From Ceratodon purpureus (lineage: Eukaryota > Streptophyta > Bryopsida > Pseudoditrichales > Ditrichaceae): a stretch of DNA of 64,000 bases. Positions 12,701-23,632 of the stretch are shown piece by piece. The notes beneath the pieces were generated by a model, which was given only the letters and a program-made list of their open reading frames with translations, was not told the DNA's origin and made no database searches. The position numbers were made by a program, and so were the translations under genes. The stretch lies in assembly GCA_014871385.1 (NCBI GenBank), contig CM026423.1:12658858-12722857 (forward strand). Direction: 5' to 3'. Position 1 is the stretch's first letter; the number at the start of each line of letters is the position of its first letter.

Positions 12701-13080
12701 CAAGACCTGATAAGTGGTGTAAGTCTTCTATTCTACGTTCAAATTATCCAAGCATTACTTCTCTTTGCAGCTCTACGTACTCGATGTAACCACAGTCGGT
12801 TCTCTATTGCAGAGTAGTTTCAGCATCACCGCCACGTGTGCCAAGTGCAGTGTCCACTCCATCGTGGCGTCTTCATTCCAGCCCGATTCAGCCTTTCATA
12901 CTTCCGGACTACGCAGAGGACTTAGCACAGGCGTTTCAATCTCGAGCCCTTACATATGTTCCTAGTCGGCCAACTACTTTTGATCCCAGAGCCCTTCTAT
13001 TCGTCGATGACGAGGCGGTAGAAGGAGATTCGGAGTCATCTAGTTCTGAGAGTGAAAGTAGCGATTGTAGCATGTTGTGA
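3800..13080 (+). CDS. CTD-like heptads + ParB-like + pseudo-methyltransferase fusion (13 exons, about 1313 aa)
   Basis: Exons 3800-4240, 8381-8440, 8542-8829, 9118-9701, 9789-9984, 10093-10290, 10376-10591, 10678-10919, 11005-11677, 11764-12117, 12201-12462, 12548-12718, 12824-13080. All have GT-AG borders, phases agree, and the total of 3942 nt is a whole number of codons. Residues 1-147 are basic then acidic. Residues 220-247 are four Y-x-PTSP-x heptads. A ParB/sulfiredoxin-like fold spans about 315-440 (VRPVGEMG, then WEGNHRLSAWL near 408). The C-terminus has amino-methyltransferase motifs in the beta-class order, IV before I: ADIPE at 992-996 replaces DPPY, and DWNAGTG near 1166-1172 matches the SAM loop, followed by TGRHILAFEED. 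Loss of DPPY argues against catalysis; a DNA-binding role is inferred. The link of exon 1 across the 4.1-kb intron rests on splice phase only. It faces a MULE-like gene. Confidence 0.8.
4721..5230 (+). other. GC-rich coding-like segment inside intron 1 (possible captured gene fragment)
   Basis: Within the AT-rich first intron lies a sharply GC-richer block that is open in two plus-strand frames. One frame begins MEAASDSAG and ends in an acidic run. The other (from about 4785) reads as an ordinary helical protein with strong G/C at third positions, including KILVLQKEQGDSMGLKNPP and NLEEVGRMWERRLRS. A donor-like site (GAG|GTACTT) follows near 5036. This fits an exon fragment of a host gene carried by a MULE (Pack-MULE behaviour), or an alternative first exon. 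I do not recognise the source gene. Confidence 0.35.
5540..7720. repeat. 201-bp tandem array, about 11 copies, each with a perfect hairpin
   Basis: Copies recur every 200-201 bp and are nearly identical. Each contains TTGAATTTATTTTTGAAAA, a hairpin with 11-bp arms (CCCTACTGTCG, loop TTGC, complementary arm) and a GC-rich CTGCTGCCTTGGGCTGCTCG stretch, separated by T-rich spacers. Hairpins start at 5575, 5776, 5977, 6178, 6379, 6580, 6781, 6981, 7182, 7383 and 7583. A twelfth, diverged copy lies at about 7996 inside the neighbouring foldback element. The array sits wholly within intron 1 of the ParB/methyltransferase gene. High identity suggests recent expansion. Short ORFs running through units are by-products. 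Confidence 0.95.
7748..8192. mobile_element. Foldback element with 79-bp inverted repeats containing a tRNA-type B box
   Basis: Sequence 7748-7826 is the reverse complement of 8114-8192 with a single mismatch visible over 79 bp. The right arm contains GGTTCGATTCCCC, a match to the pol III internal B box (GGTTCGANNCC), as in the 3' part of tRNA-derived SINEs. The loop (7827-8113) holds a diverged monomer of the adjacent 201-bp array, including a mutated hairpin at about 7996. Two SINE-like copies may have inserted head to head around an array monomer, or an inversion occurred. No flanking target duplication was established. Confidence 0.7.
8698..8781 (+). other. Four RNA polymerase II CTD-like heptads
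   Basis: This part of exon 3 encodes YMPTSPV, YMPTSPV, YEPTSPA and YMPTSPL in tandem, followed by more SP dipeptides (GSPPMSPPSPSSP). The Pol II consensus is YSPTSPS. Tyr1, Pro3, Thr4, Ser5 and Pro6 are kept in all four, while Ser2 is Met or Glu and Ser7 is hydrophobic. On known CTD biology, Ser5-Pro6 is a target of cyclin-dependent kinases. Whether this segment binds CTD readers is inference. Confidence 0.8.
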
Positions 13081-13285
13081 GGTTGAAGGAGGCTTCGGTC
13101 TACTGTTGTTTTCATTTGATTTGATTTGATTTAATTGGATTTCATTGGGTAATCCTTCGTCTACTCTACTTCCCTAAACCTAAACTTGTTATAATTCTCA
13201 TGTCCAATTTGTCTCCGTGTTTGTAAAGTATGAAAAGTCACAACTGTAATGCTCAAAATATAATATGAAGAATGAAATGTTACAA

Positions 13286-13291
13286 AATAAA
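13286..13291 (+). terminator. Candidate polyadenylation signal
   Basis: An AATAAA hexamer lies about 205 bp after the stop codon of the ParB/methyltransferase gene, in a T/A-rich 3' region. Plant near-upstream elements are degenerate, so this is only a plausible site. Confidence 0.3.
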
Positions 13292-13593
13292 GGCTTAAAT
13301 ATAATATTGTGCTGTTAATTATATTTTACTCATTCAGAATCCCACATTTGCATAGCCATGTTACCTATTCTCGAGTTGGTGTACATCTTGGTTTCTGCTA
13401 CTCCATTATTGTACACGAACTCTGAAATATTCCACGGACTTCTAAGACCATTTCTTGTAGTTGCTTTTTCTTTTCTTATTTCTAGAATCATCTATATTAT
13501 CTTAAACCATCTTGCTGGAATACTCGTATGTAGATCCAATGAATGACCAAATCTTAAGGATTGTATTCGATCACCTCACTAGACTTCACAGTA

Positions 13594-13965
13594 CTAATCC
13601 TTCGAAGGATATACAGTCCAACTCTTGTCCATATCAAACCAGCAAGTTTCGCCATCCGATATCATCACTTCGGGCAGCTGAACAACTGGATTCTCATCGA
13701 CGTTCGATAGCAAGGGATACGGGATTAGGGACAACTCCATAATACGGAGAAGCTCATTGGTACAAAGCACTGTCCAACGCCATTCACCTTCACCAACATG
13801 GAGGCTTCCGATGTGCCTAAACGGTGGCAGGTCCAAGCCTCGTTTCCTGGCGCGCTCCACCTCTAGCAGCCACGGCCGCAGCTCCTCATAACTCGCCGGT
13901 GCCTTTGGGGGCAAACCTACAGCCGCTCTCGTCCTCCTGGATCTCGCATTACACACCTTCGGCAT
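13594..13965 (-). CDS. Small hypothetical protein (123 aa)
   Basis: An open frame starting MPKVCNARSRRTR continues through PPKAPASYEELRPWLLEVERARKRG and a hydrophobic/acidic C-terminus to a stop. Composition and codon use look more coding-like than the surroundings, and the frame stays open upstream to about 14193 with a possible donor near 14150. I recognise no domain. It lies about 500 bp beyond the end of the ParB/methyltransferase gene on the opposite strand. It may be a gene fragment. Confidence 0.3.
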   Translation of the reverse strand: MPKVCNARSRRTRAAVGLPPKAPASYEELRPWLLEVERARKRGLDLPPFRHIGSLHVGEGEWRWTVLCTNELLRIMELSLIPYPLLSNVDENPVVQLPEVMISDGETCWFDMDKSWTVYPSKD

Positions 13966-14783
13966 CGCGCAACACACTGAATTCTTGTAGTCTTCAAACG
14001 TTACACTCAAGCTTGCAGATTGACATCCCCGAACTCCTACGCTACCTTCGCATACAGCACAGCATGCCAAGGACTGTGTCACTATCCAAATACGCCACCT
14101 AGAGACAAGCTCAAGAAACCAAGAGTGACCTCCTTCTCTGGAACCCAGCTTACCAAGTGTTCTTTCATGATGAAAATCTCCTACTTGTATCACTCAAATG
14201 AAGATGCTTCGCTGCCTAGGAAGAGAGAGTAATCTTCGATGAAGACAAAGACTCTTACAAGGTATATCTTGGTTTCAGCAGTCAAGATATTATACACGAA
14301 TTTTGAAATATTCTAGGAAGTTTTCAAACCTTGCCTCCTTTATGTTCTGTGATATTTGTTTTTTTCCTTGTGCATTTACATAATCCTATGAAAGAATTAT
14401 TTGTTTGATCTAAAACTGAACGCCTGATCATTGTATCTTGCCTAAACCCATGACAAATGTAAAGGAATGTATGCATGACGTCATCATGACATCAGCCCTA
14501 ATTTGTATCTTAGAGAACAAACGTAATAAATTCTTACCGGAGAAAACCCTGATCTCCACGGTAATATACTCTTTTTCTAAATAAAGTGTCAAAATTAAGC
14601 CTTAATTTAGTAATTTTCCACGGTTATAGGGTCTATTTTGCTTTTGAAAATTTTCCTAATTGTCAATTCTGTGCTCTCCATTCTGCGCTCACCGCTCTCC
14701 GCTCTACGCTCTCCGCTCACGTACGAACTTTCCCCAAATTGTTATAGGAATGTTTTAGCAATGTTACACTAGTGTTTGTTGAG

Positions 14784-15325
14784 ATGGCTCAAAATTCCCA
14801 GCTTCCTCTCTCCAATAGTAACGTTGTTCAGTTTGCTGGCAATGGCCTTGTAAATGTGGTGGATACTAATGCTGAGGATGTTGACATTCATGGTCCAAAT
14901 GAGATTTTAGATGCTCGTGGCATTGGACTTGCAAATTTGCTAAGAGGATTTGAATTTTTTTGGTTACAAGAGCTACACTTCCTATTCATGGGCGGATTGA
15001 AAGTTGGGCACAAGTTATATTTTGTAAATGACAGTTGAATTGCAACAACTGTGTGATGGAACTGGAACAATTTGATAGAGGTTTGCTTGGGGAAGAGGTT
15101 TTGCCGGAGTTCTTTTGGACCGTGCTCACTCCTTTTGGTGTTCCATACCCTAGTCGTGCATTCCTCATTATGTCTAATGCGTTTGACCATATTTTGAGAA
15201 CTGCTCAAGTTGATCGGCTTGCTGGTCAGGTTGATGTTGATGGAGTGCAGTTCAACATACGCACCAATGATCATTTTGCAAACACTAGGGATGCTATGCA
15301 GTCTACACTACAAACTGCTAGTTAG
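14784..15325 (+). pseudogene. Two overlapping ORFs resembling one broken gene
   Basis: A frame beginning MAQNSQLPLSNSN runs to a stop at 15038. A second frame continues at once through FDRGLLGEEVLPEFFW and DRLAGQVDVDGVQFNIRTND to 15325. Both have protein-like composition and are in adjacent frames, so a frameshifted single gene or an unspliced pair is likely. No family was recognised; a retro-element or transposon accessory ORF is possible. The upstream 100 bp contains a short direct repeat of GCTCTCCGCTC type near 14690. Confidence 0.3.
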
Positions 15326-17667
15326 GCCAATGGACGTTTGTCCTATCTAAGTATTTGGTTTGTGTTTGGTTTTTTATGATTCTACGGTTGATATCAACTA
15401 CTATTTTTGATTTCATAATTCTGTTGTTTGAGGTTGTTGAATTCGGCTGGGAAATGATACAAGGAACCTCAGTATGTTGGTTACCATATATGTAGTTTTT
15501 TTTGAAAAAAAGAAAAAAGAAAATAATAAATGAATAAAGCTTGGATTTGTAAGCTTATAAGCATGTGTTGTTGGTGAATCGCTTACTTCATATTTGTTTT
15601 TTACTTGACTTGTTCTAGTCAATGGGTGCTGTGAATGCATATTTGTAATGATTAAGAAGTCAAGTCTGGACCTGCTTGTGGCAACTCATCTTCGAAATAT
15701 AACATCTGCTAAATGTCAAAGGAAATGTGAACATGAACTGTCGTGTCCTTGTTGACCTTGGTGTTGATGCCATGTCACTATAACGTTGACCTATCTTTGA
15801 ATGTGACCAAATTACTCAGTCATCCAAAGTTACGCGTTCTGTAACGTGGTAAGCAACTGATGTACCATCAACTATTCATGCCAGTGCGTCACACCAAGTT
15901 GGAGTTGAAGGAGCGGCGTTTTCCAAGGTGCCGGAATTTGGAAGATGCCAACATGAACTGTCAATCAGGTCTTCAACTGGAGATCATCCCAAGTCAATGC
16001 CAAGAGTGGCTAAGTCTTGAGTTTCATTCACTAATAACATTGCATGCTCATAACACTACACATGATTGGGAACAATGTGCATGTGGTTGGGAACTTGGGA
16101 ATGAGGGAATGATGTACATATGCTGGGAACAATATCCATATATTGTTGATTGCAATGAAATACATCTATATAGGAGGTGGCTACGATTAGTGTTCATCCA
16201 TCTAGGAGACGGCTACGATTACTCTACATCCATGTTGCACGTGGATAGAGAAATGGAAGCTTGGAAACAAGCTAAAAGGCAGGAAAATACGGGATCTAGC
16301 TGTTGGCTACATCTCGAATCACAATGTGACACATCAACAAGACGGACCACTACGCTAGCTATGGTCATACTACCCATATACTCAGGAAACCCAACAAATG
16401 TCTCACCATACCCCCAGGATACCCCACCAATACCATCCTCTATCCTTAGAAAATCCAATTTATTTCTACCATTTCCGAAACCAATAGGGTTAGATTTCCT
16501 CCACTATTCCACACCAAAAAACTAATTTACTACACTCTTCACATTCACTTCACTTAAACCGGTAATCCTGCGGTAATTCACTCACTCCCGAGGTTACCTC
16601 TCTCTTTCTAACTTAGCAGTCAAAATATCTTGAACTATGGTGGAAGCACATATCCCCGGACCCCCCCCCCCCCCCCTAAAGGCAGACACCTCAGATTCTT
16701 GCTGCAGTGGAGATTTGATCACCTTATAATTACCTATAATGAATCCCATGCGTACATGTAAAAGGGTGTCCGACTATAGGTCAACCTATATTAGTCACTT
16801 CTAAAATTTGTAGTTATTATTGTAAGTGCTTGTAAATATCCTAAAAATGGGGAAACTTTGTTTTTTCTTATTGTTGATCACCGAAAAATAGGAAGCCACT
16901 CATTCCACCTCCACAAGTATAGTGAATTCCTTAAGTGTCCGAAAATATGTGCTGCTACCATACTGCTCTGAATCTTTGGGAGCTCGGAGAGAGGTGGAGA
17001 GGCCTTATAGGAATAGGATTCCAAGTGGTGAGAGTTTGTCCCCGCCTTATAAACCCGGACACTCGGTTTAAACAGCCAAAATTTCTCCAAAAAAACACTA
17101 ATTTGGCAATTTCACTGGGCTGATATCCAAGCAGCTGCCGAATCTCCCCTTTTCATCGTTGGGCTGCGTGGGCAGCATGTGTCGATGTCGGTGCTCCGCG
17201 AGCAGCATCAAACTCGCCTCTTGCAGCCATGACGGCGAGGTGGGCTCGCTGGGCTCGGTGGGCCGCATCTGCTCTCTCTTTTGTTTCGTTCTAGGCCCAA
17301 GAGTCCTTGGAGCAATCCGCCTTGCAGCCTAGGCACTGACCCTGTCGAAAACTAACTTACACAACGCCTGTTAATTCAATCGCCCTCACTGACTGTACAC
17401 TACATTGATGACTGTACTTCCGCAGCCGCCACCAAACATAATTATGTGCACACACATTGTTGTACACCTCTCAGTTTTTGGGACGTTGTTCTAGGAGCAG
17501 GCCAGGAGGGGAGTCACGACCGATCGAGTGCTCGTTGTGCCGTTGCAAGCCTCAGTTATCACACCACTGCTGTTTTGTTTGGGTAAAAGTGTCTTTCTTT
17601 TGGTCTAGAATTGCAGTTTTTTGGGCCCTTTTGATGGAGTCTGGTCACGGAGCTTAGACATTCCAGG
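15326..17667. other. Gene-poor stretch, no supported gene
   Basis: There is an open frame at 15860-16525 (221 codons), but it has no domain, no splice context and a composition rich in His, Cys and Trp unlike neighbouring genes. A poly-C run lies near 16661-16676. The segment from 17100 to 17650 is moderately GC-rich and may be 5' sequence of the following gene. Nothing else is supported. Confidence 0.5.
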
Positions 17668-19432
17668 ATGACGAATGGGCGCTCCGGCTGGAGACGCTCT
17701 GATGAAGGTATGTTTGTTTGTGTGTGTGTATGTATGCGTGTGTGTTGCTATCATGTTGATCGAGGTGGAGTTAGATGAGTTGCACTTGCGACACTTTGAT
17801 TCTAGTGAGTTTTGTTAACCTTAAGGACTTGAACCACACTCTCAGTGATGCTCTTTGTTTTTGATCAGAAAGAAGAGGTCGTGGGAGGGGATGGCAAGTA
17901 AGACGCTCGAGCCAGAGGGAGGAGCCGGCAGTTCGACGTAATTCGACTACTTGTCGAGGTAAAACGCAATTTTCAAGTTTGCAAACTTTGGGACTTATTT
18001 GCGTTGCTGAAACCCTAGAATGGCCGATCTGGTGTAAGATTTTTCAAGTATAGAGTAGCGATGTTCAAACTAGTAGTGTTTTCAAGGCTACCATGTAGCG
18101 GTAATTTCCAGCTGAGACCAAGCTGGGAAGTCTTTAAATCATCTTAAGGGTTTTGTGTAGAGGAAGGGCGACAAGAACGTGTCAATGGATGGGGTGGCAG
18201 TCAGAGATTCGATTATGGTGTATCTTCGACGGCTCCTTCAAACGGGCGTGCAGATGTGCAGGGTGTGTCTTTTCCTCTTCCATGCAACTGGACCAACCTT
18301 GATATCTGGTGCGTGATTGTAAATCTGTTTGTTGGATGTTAGTGCAGTCTTGAACCATGTCTTCATTTTGGTTTGATGTGTCGATTACTGATATTCAGCT
18401 GATCAAGGAGACTGGCGGTCAGAGTTTTCAGAGTTTTTGATTTTATGTCATGGATCTGATTCCTGACGAGTGACTCATTGAAGTGATGCCAGAAACTGAG
18501 CGAAGATGGGAGGATGGTTGGGGTGCTAGTCTGGTCGACGATACTGTTCCAGCAGGTACGCCAACTGATGTCTGTATTGAGCTTGAAGAGAGGTGTCGTT
18601 TGAGTTTTCTCGTTTGTTCTTCTTGTTGGCACTTAGGTCATTACAGCCATTTGAGAAGAGTTATCAGCAAAAATAGTGACAGGATATCTAGGCACCTGAA
18701 TGAAGCAGATGAAGCAACAGGGAGCTTAGACTTGTTGCCCTAATGAGTTGACCTTTTGTTTTCTGGTTTAGTTCTGGAGACGGAGCTATTCCTTGTAGCC
18801 CGAGGACTAATGTTGACAGCACGAAATCCATGGGAACATATAGCTCATGAGGACTCTCCTAGGGTTCGGGGCAATTTACTCACAGTGATCGTCACCTTGT
18901 CCTAATTGCTCGCTAACTATGATAGAGTGATGGAATTAAAGGCATGATCAGAAGCCTTACATCTGACTCTAGAGTTTCGACGTTTGTAGAACACAGTGCA
19001 GTTATTTAAATAGTAAGACGGAACGTCTGGTCACAGTCGTCCGTCACAAGGTTCATTTATTGTATGCCTGTTCATGTGTCGATGTTGTTTCATACAGGCC
19101 TTACAAGTCAGTGGGAAGATCTTGACACGACTAATCCTCCCGATTGGAGCAAGCCACCTCAAATCGAAAGTGTGGTGCATTGGGATGATACCGGTGCAAA
19201 AGAAACATGGGAATTTGTAACAGCTGGGCGCTCACCTGTGAACAATCCTGATCTCTATCTTGAGAAAAATATAGACTGGAATTCCAGAATTCCGTCAGAC
19301 CTCCTGGCATTTGAGGATGATACATGTCGATACGGAAACGCACCGCCTCCAAGGTCGGGAAGTCCTGTACTGTTGGGGCTGGAAACTTTGGTCCAGAGTT
19401 TTGGGGGATTACCAACCACAGAAAAATGGTAA
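17668..19432 (+). CDS. Unidentified protein with RG-rich N-terminus (5 exons, about 212 aa)
   Basis: Exons 17668-17707, 17869-17958, 18161-18262, 18484-18555 and 19098-19432 have GT-AG borders. All introns are phase 1, and the sum (639 nt) is divisible by three. The N-terminus is arginine/glycine-rich (RRGRGRGW), typical of RNA-binding or nuclear proteins. The middle is short. The last exon encodes a Trp/Asp/Pro-rich block including NPPDWSKPPQIESVVHWDD and WEFVTAGRSP, which looks conserved. The C-terminus is uncertain: within 19354-19432 all three frames are open and protein-like, so an alternative splice or a small indel may change the ending. I cannot name the family. Confidence 0.55.
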
Positions 19433-20830
19433 TTCAGAGAAACCTAAGGAAGAATTAACTCGAGCAAGCTGGAAGCAGTGGCAGTTGGGGTAGAGAAGTC
19501 AGTGCAGAGAAGGACCAACAACAAATTGAAGGAGCGAGTATTGGGTGAAAAACAAGGTCCTTGATCAGGGACGATAAGAATGATAGAGGCCGCGAAAGCA
19601 GAGGAGATAAATATGTCTCTAGTATCTCTTAGTTTTTAGGAGCTGGACCTAAGACAACCCCAACAACGTTTTCTGCTAAGCCTTCCATTTTCATATGGCT
19701 CATTTTATCAGAACAATGTGCAAAATCCATGTACAACACGACCTTGGCAGGCGCATGAATATGGGTGTTGTGGCTCACGATTGTCTCCCCTAGACAAGGA
19801 TGAATCCTACTGAAATGCAAGATTTTGAAAAAGTCGCAGGTATGTCCGGCTGTGCTTCAATTTGGAGTTCAACAGGTTGCTTTTCGGATCTCTCCACTTA
19901 GTAACCTCTTCTACTAAATGCATATTTGAAGCCCGGTTCTAGATTGAGATTGCTCATCTTGATATTTGCATAAGCGACGTTGTTTACATTACCTGCACAA
20001 GATTCACCTTCCTAAAGTCAGGGAACGAGTCTAGTGTCGTGTTAACAAAAGGTTAGACCATACTTGAATCTTTATAATTTGAAAATGATTCAACTATTTA
20101 TATCTGATGAAAAACTCAAGTTGTTCTTGGAGTTTTGTCTCCAATAAGCTTTCTACACACTCTGCAAGCCTATCGTAAGGTATTAGAATCATCTGCAGTA
20201 CATGTTGAAGCTAATCCGTCAGAGCGGACTCTGAATTCACACATCCAGCCGACCCGGGATCGCACGACTCAGATTTGAAAGCCACATAGTCTGCAACAGT
20301 GGAACTGATTGATAAATTTAGACTAAGTGAAGTTGAGCGGGTTCCAAGGACGACTGTGGGTTCCAAGGCTTCAAAAACTTGCAGAGAAAAGCATCAAAGT
20401 GAAGTTCCCGCATGGAGCTTCGATGCAATATAGTTTATCACCCTGTGATGTGAGCTTAATCGACCCGATGCATTTTCTAATTCAGGTGAGTGAGCACACA
20501 AGGATTTCCACATCTGCAATCAGATGGAGTCGGGAGCTTGGCATAGCAAGGGCTTTCTTTCATGAGGGCATTGCAAAGTGCATGGATATGTCTAAATGAA
20601 CATTGTCAGCTTCCAAGTGTCTAAATACTTCAGTCTTTGTTAAGAAAAACTAAGGAGTGTTGAATAAACGTCACAGGAGCTGGAAGTGAGCCAGTATTTC
20701 TGAATGTATTTACAACTATCGTTTTCTGAGAACTTGCGTTCTGCTATGAATCGTCAGTATGTGTGACACTTTATGGTACTATGCAACTAAGTCACAAGAA
20801 GACTACCATAACGTGCACAACCAACCAAAT
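19433..20830. other. Intergenic, no supported gene
   Basis: Only short ORFs are present, the longest 90 codons at 20327-20599, without splice support or recognisable domains. The segment holds the 3' region of the RG-rich gene and the 3' region of the PIG-F gene on the other strand. Confidence 0.5.
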
Positions 20831-23404
20831 TCAGTCCACCTTTGATCGAACATCTTTGGGAAGTAAAAATTGCAGCAGAATGGAGATGGTGAGGCCAACG
20901 AGGTAACCTCCTGCTGCACCATATGTGCAACTGATGGGCCATTCCTGTCCCTCAAAACAATTGCAATGTCAGTGACATCATTTGAGCTTGCCGAGAACTA
21001 GCTAGCATGATGTAGGACAGCAAAAGAGGCACATCTTCAGCTGCTGTAGGCAAGAATACGTTGAAATTCTACACATCTTCTGTGCATCCCAAAAGCCATA
21101 TAATTGAGATACCAGTACCAAAGTCCGTTATCTCAAAATTTTAAAACCTGAAAAAATGAAAAAAAACACTAAAAGCGAAAACAGCAGATAAATCAGAAAT
21201 GCCCTGCCGATTAGTGACAGCTACCTGCCAAGGGCGTTCCCAATCGAGAGGCATTGGAAATGCTCCAACCCATGCACCTATTAGAGCTCCATGTGCTGGA
21301 ATACAGATTGCTCTCTCCAATCCTCCCCTCGGTCTGCATGAACCACCCCCTCGTTACTATAATATCAATGTCAAAATATGCCATCTCGCTCACATCAACT
21401 AGTCTAATGCAACAATACAAGAAGGTTTCTTGTTTGAGAAAACAAAAGGTTCTAACTTGAGCACAAAGTACAAATTTTTGACAATATCACATCATATAGT
21501 TCTATTGATAACAGTAATTAGCTGCTACAAAAACCTCGTAATACGCAAAGTAGTTCTACCAATGTCGCAGGACATAGGTTGAATTACACTCCTAAAAGAT
21601 TTTACCAGAGGCAAAGTCGTTGATACACAAAGAATCAGTACAGATGAGATTCAGAACACGATACCTTGTGAACGCAAATATTCGCTGCCAATCTGGCCAT
21701 GAACTTCCAAGTACTATTGCCGCAGGAAGTACCTATTCATAACAACCATGTGAGGGACATTAGTAAGCACTACACTTCTCCATTTGTAACAGAAATACAG
21801 GACATGCCGAGTGGTGAACTAGGTTGTATGCATTCCTCCCATTTTCTCCTAAAGATATGGTAGACGCGTAACAACCTAAGTTGTGTTATAAAAAACACAC
21901 AACATACCACAAGCACTGACATGAGAAAGGCCCAATGAAGCGTTCGAGATGCATATCTGCAATTCAGAAGCTGTGAATTAGTTGCATCCCATGTCAACAG
22001 CACATACAAGCATTGTGGATGAACAAAAGGAAAACAAAATCCCTTAAACAGAATGACTTGATCAGGGAAACAAACTCATGAAGTGATTTGCTCACTATAT
22101 TTCACTGACATGTCCCCAGGCATCACTTATTATCAACAACCATAATTGTTATCCTCTGTTAGGGAAGAATTTCGTGATAAAATGAATGAAGTGTACAACT
22201 CACTGTAGAGAGGTCGGTGCACCAAATGCAAGAGCCAGAAGCGCAATCACTACCGTTCCTGCATTGTATCACCCATTCAATCAACATGAGAAATGCATAC
22301 TTCACCTTCAGGTTCAGGGTTTAGGGTTTAACTTCAGCATCACAAGTACGTTTCTCTAACTGGCATCACATTCCAGAATCCACACGCAATTTGCCAGAAG
22401 AGAGAGCAACCCTTCAAGGACTCTACGAGGAAGGTTGTAGAAACAACCTAAAGGGAGGCTAAGAAGCCCACTCCCAATACACCGCCAGACCTGTTCCAAT
22501 CATCAATAACTCCATCAGCAAAATCCTAACTAGGAGGTAATGCATAACTTCTCAATCACAACTAACTACTAGTGTATGCTACTTCAAGATATTCTGCTAT
22601 GTATGAACATAGCGAGTGGCAACGCAGCATCTAGAAGGTAAAGCAAGTCAGGAATAAAATATTGATAAGAAGGAACCCTTCAAAGCAAGAAAACAAACCA
22701 CCAGCAGAAACAAAAGCTTCATGGATACCTAGATGGATCACTTCCCCAAGTTACCAAATCACCTACCGGTCTGGGCCTCGAAGAGAAAATATACAACAAG
22801 GTATACGCCACAACCACTGTCGGCAAAGTGAGAGCCTGCCAAAATCCCACAGATCAGTCCGAAACCTCTCCAATATAACTACGCACACACATTAATCTTA
22901 AACCCTAAAAACTCTGAAAAAAATACATCATAACCAAAAAATACACTTGGATGCAACGTTCAAAGACAGAGCGTTAAGCCCGCTGAGTAAACCACATTGT
23001 TCAAATACAAACCTACACAAAAACAAAACTACAGAACCTCCAACAACAAAAATCCCCGACTGCTTCCACGCTCCAACAACACATTTCTTCCAATCCCTCC
23101 CTCATGATGTATATCGATTCATTTTCCAGAAAGAAAAACACAGAATCACCAACCCATGAATCAATACATAAGCACATAAACACATAAGCAGAACTGACAG
23201 GAATCCGGAGCACTGTACCAGAGCACATCGAATTGCAGCAACGGGATGGGCGATGAGGTTCAACCCATAATAAGCCGGCACAGTCTTGACCCCCACCACG
23301 AGCGCCACCCCGCACAACCCCTGCAAAGAGAGCAAAGCGATCGCACCAGGGTCTCTACTCAGAAACCCATCGTCCTGAACCTCGGCCTTCTGCTGATCCG
23401 CCAT
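20831..23404 (-). CDS. PIGF: PIG-F / GPI11 homologue, GPI-anchor ethanolamine-phosphate transfer cofactor
   Basis: Eight minus-strand exons: 23404-23219, 22835-22767, 22490-22448, 22258-22204, 21956-21908, 21732-21665, 21333-21225 and 20944-20831. Phases agree and total 693 nt (230 aa), close to the family length of about 220. Several hydrophobic segments (GLCGVALVVGVKTV, TVVVAYTLLYIF, TVVIALLALAFGAP, AAGGYLVGLTISILLQFLL) indicate a polytopic ER membrane protein. The diagnostic part is FGAP, then ASRTLHWAFLMSVLVVLPAA, LGSSWPDWQRIF, and HGALIGAWVGAFPMPLDWER followed by PWQEWP. In the known pathway PIG-F stabilises the PIG-O and PIG-G transferases, which add ethanolamine phosphate to GPI mannoses. 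The start ATG opens a coherent N-terminus MADQQKAEV. It is head-to-head with the transaldolase-like gene, about 230 bp apart, so the two may share a promoter. Confidence 0.9.
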
Positions 23405-23632
23405 GGCTGCGAAACCTTGAACCCAAAACAACTTCGGAACTCACACCACTCTCAGACTCAGACAAACAAGTTGCCTATCTCTGGATGGACGGTGTTCATC
23501 CTCAAGAGGAATAAGCGCCGAATCTCACTCGAGGTCATGATGCTGCCATCATTTTTATGGGAGTGGATTGCTTTTAGAGCAACATTCTCTCTCTCGAGAA
23601 TTGCAGTTGCAAGGTAGTCTGACATCTGGGCC
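23405..23632. promoter_or_regulatory. Short bidirectional promoter region
   Basis: Only 228 bp separate the start codons of the divergent PIG-F and transaldolase-like genes. Both 5' UTRs and core promoters must fit here. It contains CTCTCTCTCGAG-type pyrimidine tracts, common in plant core promoters. No specific factor site is claimed. Confidence 0.4.

Noticed and set aside
13594-14193. Upstream extension of the small minus-strand ORF to 14193
   Set aside because: The extension is Cys/Ser-rich, contains a possible donor and looks non-coding. Only the part from 13965 down is kept, at low confidence.
15860-16525. 221-codon plus-strand ORF
   Set aside because: No domain, no splice partners, amino-acid composition atypical (His, Cys, Trp-rich) and surrounded by non-coding sequence.
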